A stretch of DNA of 64,000 nucleotides from Phenylobacterium sp. J367 (lineage in GTDB: Bacteria; Pseudomonadota; Alphaproteobacteria; Caulobacterales; Caulobacteraceae), in the NCBI RefSeq assembly GCF_024699985.1, contig NZ_JAJONA010000001.1:1240001-1304000 (forward strand). The letters are read 5' to 3'. A program made the translations under genes and the position numbers. Numbering within the stretch: the stretch's first letter is position 1; the number at the start of each line of letters is the position of its first letter. The notes under the pieces were generated by a model. The model made no database searches. It had not been told where the DNA came from and saw only the letters and a list, made by a program, of their open reading frames with translations. Shown piece after piece: positions 9,543 through 19,338 of the stretch.

Positions 9543-11460
9543 ATGGCTGATCCGGCCGGCGCCCCTGGTGAGGGGGCGGAAGGGGCACACCACGCGCCCA
9601 AGGAGAAGTTCTGGGCCCTGGCCCTGGGCTCGGTGGGCGTCGTCTTCGGCGACATCGGGACCAGCCCGCTCTACGCCATGCGCGAGGCGCTGCACCATGC
9701 GCGGGGCGGCGGCACGAGCGAGCTCGCCGTGCTGGGGGTTGTCTCCCTGGTGATCTGGGCGCTCGTCCTGATCGTGACGGTCAAGTACGTCATCTTCCTC
9801 ATGCGCGCCGACAACAAGGGCGAAGGCGGCACGCTGGCGCTCATGGCGCTCGCCCAGCGGGTCAGCCCGGGTCGGCGCTCGGCGATCATCTTCGCACTCG
9901 GCGTGGCCGGCGCCGCGCTGTTCTACGCCGACGGCATCATCACGCCGGCGGTGTCGGTCCTCGGCTCCATGGAGGGCATGAAGGAACTGCCCGGCGTGGG
10001 CGCGCGCCTGGCGCCGGCGGTCGTGCCCGCGACAGCGGTCATCCTCGTCGCCCTGTTCCTCGTGCAGGCGCGCGGCACGGCCAGCGTCGCCAAGCTGTTC
10101 GGCCCGATCACGGCGGCCTGGTTCCTGGTGCTGGGCGCCCTCGGACTCTACCACATCGCGGACGACCTTTCGGTGTTCCGCGCGCTCTCCCCCACTACGG
10201 CGTGGTCTTCCTGCTCGACAACGGCTTCCTGGGGTTCGTCATCCTGGGCAGCGTGTTCCTGGCGGTGACGGGGGCGGAAGCCCTCTACGCCGACATGGGC
10301 CACTTCGGGAAAGGCCCGATCCGCGCCGCCTGGGTCTACCTCGTCCTTCCTTCCCTGGTCCTGAACTACCTCGGTCAGGGGGCCATGGTGCTGGCGCACC
10401 CGGAGACGGCCAGGAACCCGTTCTTCGAGATGGTCCCCGAGTTGGTCTACTGGCCGGTCTGGCTGCTCTCGATCGCGGCCACGGTGATCGCCAGTCAAGC
10501 CGTGATCACCGGCGCCTTCTCCATGACCCAGCAGGCGGTGCAGCTCGGGCTCTTCCCGCGCATCGACATCCGGCGCACGAGCGAGACCCAGGCTGGCCAG
10601 ATCTACGTGCCGCAGGTGAACATGTTCCTGATGGTCGGCGTGCTGGTCCTGCTGTTCATGTTCCGGACCTCGTCGAACCTGGCCGCCGCCTACGGCATCG
10701 CGGTCACGGGCGCGATGTTCGTCGACACCCTGCTGTTCTTCTACATCGTCCGCTACATGTGGAAGCGGCCAGTGTGGCAGGCGGGCCTGGCCTCGGCGGC
10801 CTTTGGCTTCCTCGACGTGGTGTTCATCTCGTCGAACCTGCTGAAGATCCCTCAGGGCGCCTGGCTGCCGGTCGTGCTCGGCGGCGGCCTGGTGGTGATC
10901 ATGTGGACCTGGAACCGTGGCGCGCAGATCCTCACCGACAAGACCCGGCGCGACAGCGTGCCGCTCGCCGAGCTGGCCGAGATCCTCAAGGCCCGCGCGC
11001 CCTACCGCGCGCCCGGGACGGCGATCTTCCTGACGTCGGACCCCGACACCTCGCCCGTCGCCCTGATGCACAACCTCAAGCACAACAAGGTGCTCCACGA
11101 GAAGAACATCATCCTCACCATCGCCGTGGCGGAGACCCCCGGGTCGAGGAGGACAAGCGGGTGCGCATCGAGCCGGTGAACGACGACTTCAAGAAGCTGA
11201 TCATCACCTACGGCTTCATGGAGAGCCCGAACGTGCCCAAGGCGCTCGGGCTCTGCCGGAAGCTCGGCCTGAAGTTCGACATCATGGCCACGAGCTTCTT
11301 CCTGGGCCGCCGCTCGGTGGTCCCGTCCGCTCAGTCGGGCATGCCGCTCTGGCAGGACAGGCTGTTCATCTACCTGATGAAGAACGCCGCCAACCCGACC
11401 GACTTCTACAAGATCCCTCCCGGCCGCGTGGTCGAGATGGGCACCCAGGTGACGGTGTAA
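9543..11460 (+). CDS. kup: Low-affinity potassium transporter Kup (two frameshifts)
   Basis: A KUP/HAK-family K+ uptake system of the inner membrane with about 12 membrane helices and a cytoplasmic C-terminal domain. The signature 'VVFGDIGTSPLYAMREA' is near residue 35, followed by 'KGEGGTLALMALAQR' and 'GAEALYADMGHFG'. The C-terminus ends in 'DFYKIPPGRVVEMGTQVTV'. Two one-base losses in C runs break it: near 10190 (five Cs where six give RALSPHYGVVFLL) and near 11138 (five Cs where six give ETPRVEEDKRV). Corrected length is ~639 aa, normal for Kup. The start follows a GGAGA ribosome site. Confidence 0.96.
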
Positions 11461-11461
11461 G

Positions 11462-11743
11462 GTGGCCGGCATCCTCGCCTATGTGGGCGACGCCCTGTCG
11501 GTGCTCGCCCTCTCGATCATGTTCAGCCTGTCGCTGGCGATCCACCGGGCCGATCCGTCCGCGAGCCGCCTGCGCATCTGGGCCCTGCCGGCGATCGCCG
11601 TCCTGGTGAGCTTCCCGCTGGGCTATGTGGCGCGCACCTGGCCCACCGACGCGGTGGAGGCCGGCGTGGTGGTCGGCGCCCGGGCGCTGCTGGCGTCCCT
11701 CTTCGCCATCCTGCACCTCAGCACGATCCAGAAGCGCGCTTAG
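11462..11743 (+). CDS. Small membrane protein of unknown function
   Basis: A 93-residue protein starting with GTG one base after the kup stop. Three hydrophobic stretches are visible: 'VGDALSVLALSIMFSLSLAI', 'IWALPAIAVLVSFPLGYVA' and 'GARALLASLFAILHL'. I do not recognise the family. Tight spacing behind kup suggests co-transcription. Confidence 0.65.
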   Translation: MAGILAYVGDALSVLALSIMFSLSLAIHRADPSASRLRIWALPAIAVLVSFPLGYVARTWPTDAVEAGVVVGARALLASLFAILHLSTIQKRA

Positions 11744-11815
11744 ACCTTGAACCCGCGGGCCTTAGGCCCTTTAAGGCCCGCGACTTCTCATTTCCTACCG
11801 AAGGCTCCCTCCCAC

Positions 11816-13048
11816 ATGGCCGACAAGCCCAAGAAGGTCGTCCTCGCCTATTCCGGCGGCCTCGACAGCTCCACCATCGTGAAGTGGCTCCAGACGGAGC
11901 TGGGCGCCGAGGTCGCGACCTTCACGGCGGACCTGGGTCAGGGCGAGGAGATCGAGCCGGCGCGGCACAAGGCCATCACCCTGGGCGTCAAGCCGGAGTA
12001 CGCCTTCGTCGAGGACGTGCGCGAAGAGTTCGTGCGCGACTACGTGTTCCCGATGTTCCGGGCCAACACTGTCTATGAGGGCCAGTACCTGCTGGGCACC
12101 TCCATCGCCCGGCCGCTGATCGCCAAGAAGCAGATCGAGATCGCGCGGCGCATCGGCGCCGACGCCGTCGCCCACGGCGCCACCGGCAAGGGCAATGACC
12201 AGGTCCGCTTCGAGGTCGCCTACTATGCCCTGGAGCCCGACATCCGCGTCGTGGCCCCCTGGCGCGAGTGGGACTTCAAGAGCCGCGAAGCCCTGCTCGA
12301 CTTCGCCGAGAAGCATCAGATCCCGATCAGCAAGGACAAGCGCGGCGAGGCGCCGTTCAGCGTCGACGCCAACCTCCTGCACTCCTCGTCCGAGGGGAAG
12401 GTGCTGGAGGACCCGGCCGTGGAGGCGCCCGAGTTCGTCCACATGCGCACGATCGCCCCGGAGGACGCGCCCGACAAGCCGACCGTCTTCACCCTGGACT
12501 TCGAGCACGGCGATCCGGTGGCCATCGACGGCCAGAAGCTGTCGCCGGCCGCCCTGCTGACCAGGCTCAACGAGCTCGGCCACGCCAACGGCGTCGGCCG
12601 CCTCGACCTGGTGGAGAACCGCTACGTCGGCATGAAGTCGCGCGGCGTCTACGAGACCCCGGGCGGCACGATCCTGCTGCACGCTCACCGGGGCATGGAA
12701 TCCATCACGCTCGACCGCGGGGCCATGCACCTGAAGGACGAGCTGATGCCGAAGTACGCGTCGCTCATCTACAACGGCTTCTGGTTCGCGCCGGAGCGCG
12801 AGATGCTGCAGGCGGCCATCGACCTGTCGCAGAAGAACGTCACCGGCCAGGTCCGCGTGAAGCTCTACAAGGGCAACGTCACCGTCATCGGCCGCACCAG
12901 CCCCTACTCGCTCTACGACCAGGAACTGGTCACCTTCGAGGAAGGCAAGGTCGCCTACGACCACCGCGACGCGGCGGGCTTCATCAAGCTCAATGCGCTG
13001 CGCCTGCGGGTCGGCGCCAAGCGCGACAAGCGGGTGGCCGGCGAATAG
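11816..13048 (+). CDS. argG: Argininosuccinate synthase
   Basis: Joins citrulline and aspartate using ATP in arginine synthesis. The 410-residue protein begins [19 protein letters not shown], where the SGGLDSS PP-loop is at residues 12-18. Later motifs are '[12 protein letters not shown]' and '[18 protein letters not shown]'. Length and order fit the family. The frame is intact, unlike many neighbours. Confidence 0.98.
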   Translation: MADKPKKVVLAYSGGLDSSTIVKWLQTELGAEVATFTADLGQGEEIEPARHKAITLGVKPEYAFVEDVREEFVRDYVFPMFRANTVYEGQYLLGTSIARPLIAKKQIEIARRIGADAVAHGATGKGNDQVRFEVAYYALEPDIRVVAPWREWDFKSREALLDFAEKHQIPISKDKRGEAPFSVDANLLHSSSEGKVLEDPAVEAPEFVHMRTIAPEDAPDKPTVFTLDFEHGDPVAIDGQKLSPAALLTRLNELGHANGVGRLDLVENRYVGMKSRGVYETPGGTILLHAHRGMESITLDRGAMHLKDELMPKYASLIYNGFWFAPEREMLQAAIDLSQKNVTGQVRVKLYKGNVTVIGRTSPYSLYDQELVTFEEGKVAYDHRDAAGFIKLNALRLRVGAKRDKRVAGE

Positions 13049-13054
13049 CCGGCT

Positions 13055-13255
13055 TCAGCTCTCCAGGCGGCGGTACGGGTAGTGGTCCCGGATCTCCGCC
13101 TGGAAGAACTGTCCCTTCGAGCCGGCGGCCACGAAGGACTGGTGGACGCGAGGCGGCACGCCCTCGTACTCATAGCGCTGGCCGCTGACGAAGCGGACCT
13201 GCAGGCGCTGCTGCCGGACGTCGTAGTGGATGGCGCGGATCGCGGTGGAAGGCAC
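13055..13255 (-). CDS. KTSC-domain protein
   Basis: A small protein of about 66 residues from a GTG start: 'VPSTAIRAIHYDVRQQRL', then 'GQRYEYEGVPPRVHQSFV', then 'SKGQFFQAEIRDHYPYRRLES'. This is the complete KTSC domain, a small fold of unknown function named after a lysyl-tRNA synthetase fusion. An AAGGA lies about 11 bases upstream of the GTG. A longer in-frame TTG start at 13291 exists but adds no recognisable sequence. The gene is convergent with argG. Confidence 0.75.
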   Translation of the reverse strand: MPSTAIRAIHYDVRQQRLQVRFVSGQRYEYEGVPPRVHQSFVAAGSKGQFFQAEIRDHYPYRRLES

Positions 13256-13367
13256 GTGCCGGTGAGTCCTTGTGGACGTTCGCAACCGCAACGCGCATCC
13301 CTATGGCGCCGGTTCCCTAACCGCCCGAAAGCATGCCAACCTTTCCGCCGTTCGGGGAGGAACACCC

Positions 13368-13769
13368 ATGCAGACCCACGCGCTCGTGGCGATCGTCACG
13401 CTCGCCGCCCTCATCGTCTATTTCGCGCTCGGCCTGAACGTGGCCCGGGCGCGGTCGAAGACCGGCATCCATGCGCCGCAGATGACCGGCGACCCCATGC
13501 TGGAGCGCGCCATACGCGTTCAGGCGAACACGCTCGAATGGCTGCCGATCTTCCTGCCGTCGCTGTGGCTCTTCGCCCTCTACTGGAACGACGTCTGGGC
13601 CGCCGGCCTGGGCGTCGTCTGGATTCTCGGGCGGATCGTCTACGCCATGGGCTACATGGCGGACCCGAAGAAGCGCGAAATCGGCTTCCTGATCCAGGCG
13701 CTGGCGGCGGGCGTCCTGCTGTTCGGAGCGCTTGGCCGGGCGGTCTACATTTACCTGACGATCGGCTGA
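13368..13769 (+). CDS. MAPEG-family membrane protein
   Basis: A 133-residue, four-helix membrane protein related to microsomal glutathione S-transferase/eicosanoid proteins. 'AIRVQANTLEWLPIFLPSLWLFALYW' is the helix-2 family signature, with the conserved R-x-x-x-N-x-x-E pattern. The start ATG follows GGGGAGG. The bacterial function is unknown. Confidence 0.85.
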   Translation: MQTHALVAIVTLAALIVYFALGLNVARARSKTGIHAPQMTGDPMLERAIRVQANTLEWLPIFLPSLWLFALYWNDVWAAGLGVVWILGRIVYAMGYMADPKKREIGFLIQALAAGVLLFGALGRAVYIYLTIG

Positions 13770-13885
13770 TCCGTCGGAAAGCCGCCAGACTTTGCAGATA
13801 CGGTTTTCGGAAACCGCGATTGAAGCTGAGAGTTCAGAGGGATAGACGTCTGTTCGAGGGACGTTCCGTTCGCGTAGGACCTAGA

Positions 13886-14467
13886 ATGTCAAAGAGATAC
13901 GCCGCTATCGCCGCCGCGCTGGCCTTGGCGGCCGGGCTGACGGCGTGCACCACCGCCACGCCATACCAGCCCAACATCCCGGGCCAGAAGGTTTCCGGCG
14001 GATATTCCGAGCTGCGGGTCGAGGAAAACCGGTTCCGGGTGACCTTCTCCGGCAACACCCTGACCTCGCGGCAGACCGTCGAAGGCTATCTGCTGTACCG
14101 CGCCGCCGAGCTGACGGTGCAGAACGGCTACGACTGGTTCTCCATCCTCGATCGCCAGACCGACCGTGAAGTCCGCACCTACGTGGACCCGGATCCGTTC
14201 TACTCGCCCTGGTACGGCCCGGGCTACGGCTACTGGCGGCCGTCCTGGCGCTACTACGGCGCGGGCTACGGCTGGCGCGGCTGGAGCCCCTACTGGGGCG
14301 ATCCGTTCTGGGGCGACCGGGTGGACGTGCGCACCGTCGACCGTTTCGAAGCCTCGGCGGAGATCGTCCTCGGCAAGGGCCCGAAGCCGGCCGACGACCC
14401 GCGGGCCTTCGACGCCCGGGCGGTGATCGAAAACCTGCGGCCGCGCATCCAGTACCCCACGTCCTGA
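13886..14467 (+). CDS. Secreted lipoprotein, Tyr/Trp/Gly-rich, function unknown
   Basis: A 193-residue protein with a lipoprotein signal peptide. The hydrophobic stretch 'AAIAAALALAAGLTAC' ends in an L-T-A-C lipobox, so it is probably anchored to a membrane through its N-terminal Cys. The body has 'GGYSELRVEENRFRVTFSGN' followed by an aromatic Tyr/Trp/Gly/Pro-rich segment (about residues 100-150) and a C-terminal domain. Similar proteins occur widely in alphaproteobacteria without an assigned role. Confidence 0.75.
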   Translation: MSKRYAAIAAALALAAGLTACTTATPYQPNIPGQKVSGGYSELRVEENRFRVTFSGNTLTSRQTVEGYLLYRAAELTVQNGYDWFSILDRQTDREVRTYVDPDPFYSPWYGPGYGYWRPSWRYYGAGYGWRGWSPYWGDPFWGDRVDVRTVDRFEASAEIVLGKGPKPADDPRAFDARAVIENLRPRIQYPTS

Positions 14468-14488
14468 CCGGCGGCGACAGACACGACG

Positions 14489-14520
14489 AAGGGGCCTCCG
14501 GCGACGCCGGGGGCCCTTTT
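14489..14520. terminator. Bidirectional intrinsic terminator
   Basis: A GC-rich stem (ggggcc-ccggc paired with gccgg-gggccc) followed by TTTT on the plus strand, with AA before it. It lies between the convergent lipoprotein and EamA genes. Confidence 0.85.
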
Positions 14521-14525
14521 CCGTT

Positions 14526-15410
14526 TCAGGCCGGCGGGATCTCCTTCGGGAGCTCGCGGGTGCTCGACCAGGCGGCGCCGGCCGCCGCCACGATGACCGC
14601 GGCGACCCCGCCGAGCTGGCTCATCGCCAGCCGCTCGTGCAACACCAGGAAGCCGAACAGCGCGCCGAAGGCCGGCTCGGTGCTGGTCAGCACCGCGAAG
14701 GTCCGGGCCGGCAGCCTCGGCAGGGCGTAGAGTTCCAGCGAGAACGGGATCGCCACCGCCACCAGGGCGACCACCGCGGCCAGCGGCAGGAGCGCCGGGT
14801 CGAGCAGCGCCGTTCCGGCGTGCGTCACGCCCACCGGCAGCACGAGGATGGTCGCGACGCTGGCCGACAGCGCGGAGGTCGAACGGCCGAAGGCGTTGGC
14901 CGCCGCCCGGCCCACCAGGATGTAGCCGGCCCAGCAGGCCGCGGCGGCGAGCGCGGCGGCCAGACCCCAGGGGTCCAGGGCCCCAATCCCCTCGCCCGCC
15001 CCGACCAGCGACCAGACGCCGCCCGCCGCCAGCACCGCCCAGACAAGGTCGACCGGTCGCCTGGAGCCCAGCACCGCCACGCCGAGCGGCCCCAGGAACT
15101 GCAGAGCGATGGCCATGCCGAGCGGCAGCCGCGCGATCGCCAGGTAGAAGAAGAGGATGGCGCCGCCGACCCCGGCGCCCAGCGCCAGCAGCAGGCCGAG
15201 CTGCGGTTTCTCCGGCCAGTTCCGCCAGGGCCGGGCCCAGAGCAGCAGCATGGCCGAGCCCAGCACCAGGCGGAGCGCCGCCGCGCCCGGCGCGCCCACA
15301 TGCGGGAACAGGCCCTTGGCCAGGGCCGCGCCGATCTGGAAGCAGGCGGTGGCCGCGACGCAGGCGAGCAGCGGCAGGAGCAGCGTGGCTGGCTTGGTCG
15401 ACAACGGCAT
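14526..15410 (-). CDS. EamA-family (DMT) exporter, RhtA-like
   Basis: About 294 residues with ten predicted membrane helices arranged as two EamA repeats. 'ALRLVLGSAMLLLWARPWRNW', 'LFFYLAIARLPLGMAIALQFLGPLGVAVL' and 'LTSTEPAFGALFGFLVLHERL' match the RhtA threonine/homoserine exporter branch. The substrate is not provable from sequence. The ATG at 15410 has a GGGGGG ribosome site; an upstream in-frame ATG at 15425 lacks one. Confidence 0.85.
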   Translation of the reverse strand: MPLSTKPATLLLPLLACVAATACFQIGAALAKGLFPHVGAPGAAALRLVLGSAMLLLWARPWRNWPEKPQLGLLLALGAGVGGAILFFYLAIARLPLGMAIALQFLGPLGVAVLGSRRPVDLVWAVLAAGGVWSLVGAGEGIGALDPWGLAAALAAAACWAGYILVGRAAANAFGRSTSALSASVATILVLPVGVTHAGTALLDPALLPLAAVVALVAVAIPFSLELYALPRLPARTFAVLTSTEPAFGALFGFLVLHERLAMSQLGGVAAVIVAAAGAAWSSTRELPKEIPPA

Positions 15411-15464
15411 ACGGCCCCCCGTCATGACGGAGGGCCGTAGCGCATCGCCGGCAGGATCAGAAGG

Positions 15465-17061
15465 CTAGAAGGCGTATTGGGCCCGCACCGTCCAGATCTT
15501 CAGGTTCTGACCGACCTGGGCCCCGGCCGGCGGGGTCAGCGCGCCCGCGCCCCAGGCCGTGCCGCCCGGAGACAGGCGGTCCACCTTGACGTCCTGGAAC
15601 TGGCCCTGGAAGCGGATGGTGTTGTTCGGCGCCCAGTTGACGCCCAGCGTCAGCGCCTCCTGCTTGCCGCCCCGCACCGCGTCGGCGACGGGCGCGGAGC
15701 CCGCGGGCGCCGGCCTTGTGGTTCAGGTCGAGCTCGGAATAGCGCGCGCCCACTTCCCAGACGCCCCAGTCGCCGGTCTTCGGGTTGAACGGTTTCTCGA
15801 CCTTCGGGGCGTCGAAGGCCCCGGTGTCCGCCTTGTACTTGCGCGCCGGGCCGTTCAGCGTCCAGCCGGCCTGGACGTACCAGCCGGCGAACTTCGGGTC
15901 CGACAGCGATCCCGTCCGCCGCTCGGCCTTCATGCCGAAGTACTCGCCCTGGACATGGAACTTGCCGTGCTGGGCGGCCGCTTCCAGGCCCCAGACCGAG
16001 GCGTTGTCGGCGTCGATGTTGCCGGTGTCGACGAGACGCGTGCCGTCCACCCGGTTCTCCGGGCGCTCGCGGAAGCGGACGTTGGTGACCGCGCCGGCCG
16101 GAGCGACGTCCGGGCCCGAGGCGGGCGGATTGAGGATCTGCGAGGTGTTGACGCCCAGGTGGACCAGGGTGTCCTTGGTCTTCACCGGCACGAAGCTCGC
16201 CCGGGCCACGAAGCCGAGCTGTTCGTCGAAACTCTGCTGGCCGACCGTGGCGCCGGTCACCGCGGCCGACGCCGTCCAGCGCTCGCCGCTTGCCAGCACC
16301 CCCGCCGCCGTGCGGGCGTCGGCGGCGGCGAGGCCGCGCACCATCTCGGCGACCGCCGAGCGCTCCAGGAAGAGCGAGCCCGAGGTGGAGGTGACGTCGT
16401 CCAGGTTGGCGGGCGGCGCGAAGGCGCCGACGCGCAGCTTGGCGGTCTTCAGGCCGGAATACTGCAGCCAGGCCTGGTTGATCGAGCCGCCGTTCTCCAC
16501 GCCGGTGCCGCCGAACTCGTAGAGGAAGCTGTAGTCCCAGTCGCCGAACGCCTTGCCCTCGAGACCGAAGCGGGCGCGGCGGAAGTTGGCCCCGTCGCCG
16601 AGATCGCGGGCGCGGTCGGCCTCGGAGGCGTCGCCGTAGGACCCGCGGCGGAAGTCGGTGGCCAGCGGGCCGGGGGCGCGCTGGTCGTAGTGGGCGGCGT
16701 CCAGCTGGAAGACGCCCCGGAAGGACGCCGTGAAGCGCCCGTCGTTGGTGGCGATGCTCGGGCGGCCGTTGCCGAGAGTGACCTTGGTCGCCGCCGGATC
16801 GGCCTTGGGCGCGGGGGCCTGCGCCTTCGCCGTCAGGGCCTCGACCTGCGCCTCCAGGGCCCTGTTGCGGGCCTCCAGGGCGTCGAGCCGGGCGGCGAGC
16901 GCCGCGCCGGGGTCGGCGGCCGCGGCCTGCGCCAGAACATGTGCGTCGGGCGCCGTGGCCAGAGGCGCATCGGCCTCGGCGGCGAGCGCCGGGACGGTCG
17001 TGATCATCGCAGCGACGGCGCCGGCGAGCCAGACTCGGCTCAGACAGTTCGGAACACGCAC
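15465..17061 (-). CDS. Phosphate-selective porin O/P-type outer-membrane protein (frameshifted)
   Basis: An outer-membrane porin with a signal peptide ('VWLAGAVAAMITTVPALAA'), a coiled coil ('ALAARLDALEARNRALEAQVEAL', about residues 55-80) and a beta-barrel. Family motifs are 'FRRARFGLEGKAFGDWDYSFLYEF' and 'GAFAPPANLDDVTSTSGSLFLERS'. It ends in 'WTVRAQYAF', the C-terminal Phe signal of outer-membrane proteins. One extra base near 15700-15710 shifts the frame. The GTG start follows GGGGGAAG. Despite the OprO/P family name, phosphate specificity is not shown. Confidence 0.9.
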
Positions 17062-17233
17062 AGACTTCCCCCGTGAATATCGCAGGGGCAAACTCGGTCG
17101 CGTTGGTTAATCAGTTCTGAATGCGTAGAATAGATGCGACGAACTGTCAGCATTGACGATGTGTAGAATGGTTATCTAGATCATCAAAGTTGCAATAGAC
17201 AGAACTTCATCAAATCGTCGCGCAAATTCCTGA

Positions 17234-17284
17234 GTATGACTCGGGTGGTATGACCAGATTCTATTGACTGGGCTCCGGTATGAC
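17234..17284. promoter_or_regulatory. Direct repeats GTATGAC upstream of the porin gene
   Basis: Three exact copies of GTATGAC (17234-17240, 17248-17254, 17278-17284) and one imperfect copy TATTGAC (17262-17268). The first three steps have 14-base phase. They lie in a locally AT-richer 234-base stretch between the porin start and the M1 peptidase stop; nothing coding is visible there. They may bind a regulator of the porin; identity unknown. Confidence 0.4.
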
Positions 17285-17295
17285 TGCGAGCGCGG

Positions 17296-19188
17296 TCAGC
17301 CCGCCGAAGCCAGCCGCCGGGCGATCCCGTCCGAGAGGCTCGGGTGATATCCGCCCTTGGCCTCCGCGAAGTATTGCCGGGCCAGCGCCTTGCCCCAGTC
17401 ACCCTGGCGGGTCAGGCCGGTGTAGAGCGGGTTTACGAACAGGCCGCGGCCCACGCTGGTCAGGAAGGCGCGCAGCGACGGCAGGGCGGGCTCCCAGCGG
17501 TTGGCGATCGCCAGCTCCAGCCACGCCGAGCGGACGTAGCCGTTGGCGGACGCGTTGAGCTGGAAGGTCCGGTCGAGGTCGGCGAGCTGGGCCGCCTGGA
17601 GCTGGCGGGGCAGGTTGTTCAGGAACCGCTGCCACTCCTGGGTGGTCCAGCCCTTGGCCGGGAGCGAGGCCGCCGGCCGGCCCTCGGTGAAGGCCTTCAC
17701 GGAGCGGTCGACCTCGGCCAGGCGGGCCGAGGCGTTGTGCACCGCATTGGCCGGCAGGCCCGGGCCGTAGGCCCATTCGTCGAGCTTCAGCTTCGCTTCC
17801 AGGGCGGCGTCGCCCTTCACCACTTCCCGGCGCAGGTCGGCGAGGAAGCCCGCCGTGGTCTGCGGCTGGAAGGCGTGGCGGTCGAAGTAGCCGCGCAGAT
17901 AGCCGTCCCAGCAGTCCCGCCCGAGCAGGGTCTCGAGCGTCCTGAGGAAGGTCTCGCCCTTGAAGTAGTCGATCTGGCCTCCGGGCTCGCCGTAGAGCCT
18001 TGTCCGCGGATCGGCCGGCCCGCCGAGCTCCCTGATGTCGCTCTGCAGCCCGTCCCAGGCGAGATCGGCCTCCATGACCGCGCGTTCGCGGCCGTAGATC
18101 GCCTCCATGATCCGGTTCTCGACGTAGGAGGTGAAGCCCTCGTTCAGCCAGACGTCGGGCCAGGTGGCGTTGGTGACGAGGTTGCCCGACCAGCTGTGCG
18201 CCAGCTCGTGGGCCACCAGGCTGACATTGGCCCGGTCGCCGGTGATGAAGGTCGGCGTCAGGAAGGTCAGCGTCGCGTTCTCCATGCCGCCGTAGGGGAA
18301 GGCCGGCGGCAGGACGAGGACGTCGTAGCGGCCCCAGCGGTAAGGGCCGTAGAGGCGCTCCGCCGCCTCGACCATCTTCTCGGTGTCGGCCAGTTCATAG
18401 GCCGCCTTCGCCATCATCGCGGGCTCGGTATAGACGCCGGTCCGCGCGCCGAGCGGCTGGAAGGCCAGGTCGCCGACGCCGAGCGCCACGAGGTAGGTCG
18501 GCACCGGATGGGGCATGCGGAAGCGCCAGGCGCGCTTGCCGGGCCCGGCCGGCTCGCCCTTCGGCGTCAGCCGCTCGGCGCTCATCACCGCCACCAGGTC
18601 CGCCGGCACGACGAGGCGGGCGCTCCAGGTCTGGCGCACGCCCGGGCTGTCCTGGGTCGGGAACCAGCTGCGGTTCAGGATCGCCTGGCCCTGGCTGTAG
18701 AGGAAGGGCTTCACCTTGCCGGCGGTGAGCTCGGGCGCCAGCCACTGGAGCGCGGTGGCGCCGGGGCTCGCCTCATAGGTGATGACCAGCCTCTTCGCGC
18801 CGCCCAGCCGGATCTTCAGCGGCGAGCCCTTGTCGCCGTCCTTCTCGCCCAGGATCCATTGCAGGGGCCGGCCCCGGGCGTCGGTGACCGAGGCGATCTT
18901 CAGGTCCAGCGCGTCGAGCACCACCTCGTCGACGCCGTCGCGGGCGAGGATGTCCAGCGTCGCCTTGCCGCCGATCACCTTGCGGGCGAAGTCGGCCTCC
19001 AGGTCGAGGTCCACGTGGGTCACGCGCGCGTCGCGGGGCCGGGCGTAGGACCGGCTGTCGACGGCGTCGGCGGTCGTCAGGATCGGGGCCACCTTCCGCC
19101 GGTCCGCGCGGCTCTGGGCCAGGGCGGGACCTGCCAGCGACAGCGCGGCCGCGCCGGTCATCAGGGTGCGGCGGGTGAACAGGGCCAT
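17296..19188 (-). CDS. M1-family zinc metallopeptidase (aminopeptidase), exported
   Basis: About 630 residues. An N-terminal signal peptide ('FTRRTLMTGAAALSLAGPALA') suggests export, possibly by Tat because of the twin arginines. The catalytic part has the exopeptidase motif GGMEN (around residue 298) and HELAHSWSGN-(x)18-E (around residue 324), the zinc site, with the second-shell 'WLNEGFTSYVE'. The C-terminal helical domain resembles the leukotriene A4 hydrolase/ColAP group. The ATG at 19188 follows GGAG. It is divergent from the methyltransferase gene. Confidence 0.92.
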   Translation of the reverse strand: MALFTRRTLMTGAAALSLAGPALAQSRADRRKVAPILTTADAVDSRSYARPRDARVTHVDLDLEADFARKVIGGKATLDILARDGVDEVVLDALDLKIASVTDARGRPLQWILGEKDGDKGSPLKIRLGGAKRLVITYEASPGATALQWLAPELTAGKVKPFLYSQGQAILNRSWFPTQDSPGVRQTWSARLVVPADLVAVMSAERLTPKGEPAGPGKRAWRFRMPHPVPTYLVALGVGDLAFQPLGARTGVYTEPAMMAKAAYELADTEKMVEAAERLYGPYRWGRYDVLVLPPAFPYGGMENATLTFLTPTFITGDRANVSLVAHELAHSWSGNLVTNATWPDVWLNEGFTSYVENRIMEAIYGRERAVMEADLAWDGLQSDIRELGGPADPRTRLYGEPGGQIDYFKGETFLRTLETLLGRDCWDGYLRGYFDRHAFQPQTTAGFLADLRREVVKGDAALEAKLKLDEWAYGPGLPANAVHNASARLAEVDRSVKAFTEGRPAASLPAKGWTTQEWQRFLNNLPRQLQAAQLADLDRTFQLNASANGYVRSAWLELAIANRWEPALPSLRAFLTSVGRGLFVNPLYTGLTRQGDWGKALARQYFAEAKGGYHPSLSDGIARRLASAG

Positions 19189-19338
19189 GGCCAACTCCGG
19201 GAACGCGGGACCGCTTCCCTTAGCCCCGGGCGGGCGGAAAGCAAGGCGCGCGCACTCCGGCGAACGCGTTCGCCGAATGACGATCCGTGGACGACCTGCT
19301 ATGCACGCAAGGTCAGCGCTGTGGGGGGAGCCGCCTGC

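Noticed and set aside
17141..17160. A Pho box (CTGTCAG-CAT-TGACGAT) in front of the porin
   Set aside because: Only one half-site resembles the consensus and the spacing is wrong, so I did not annotate it as a PhoB site.
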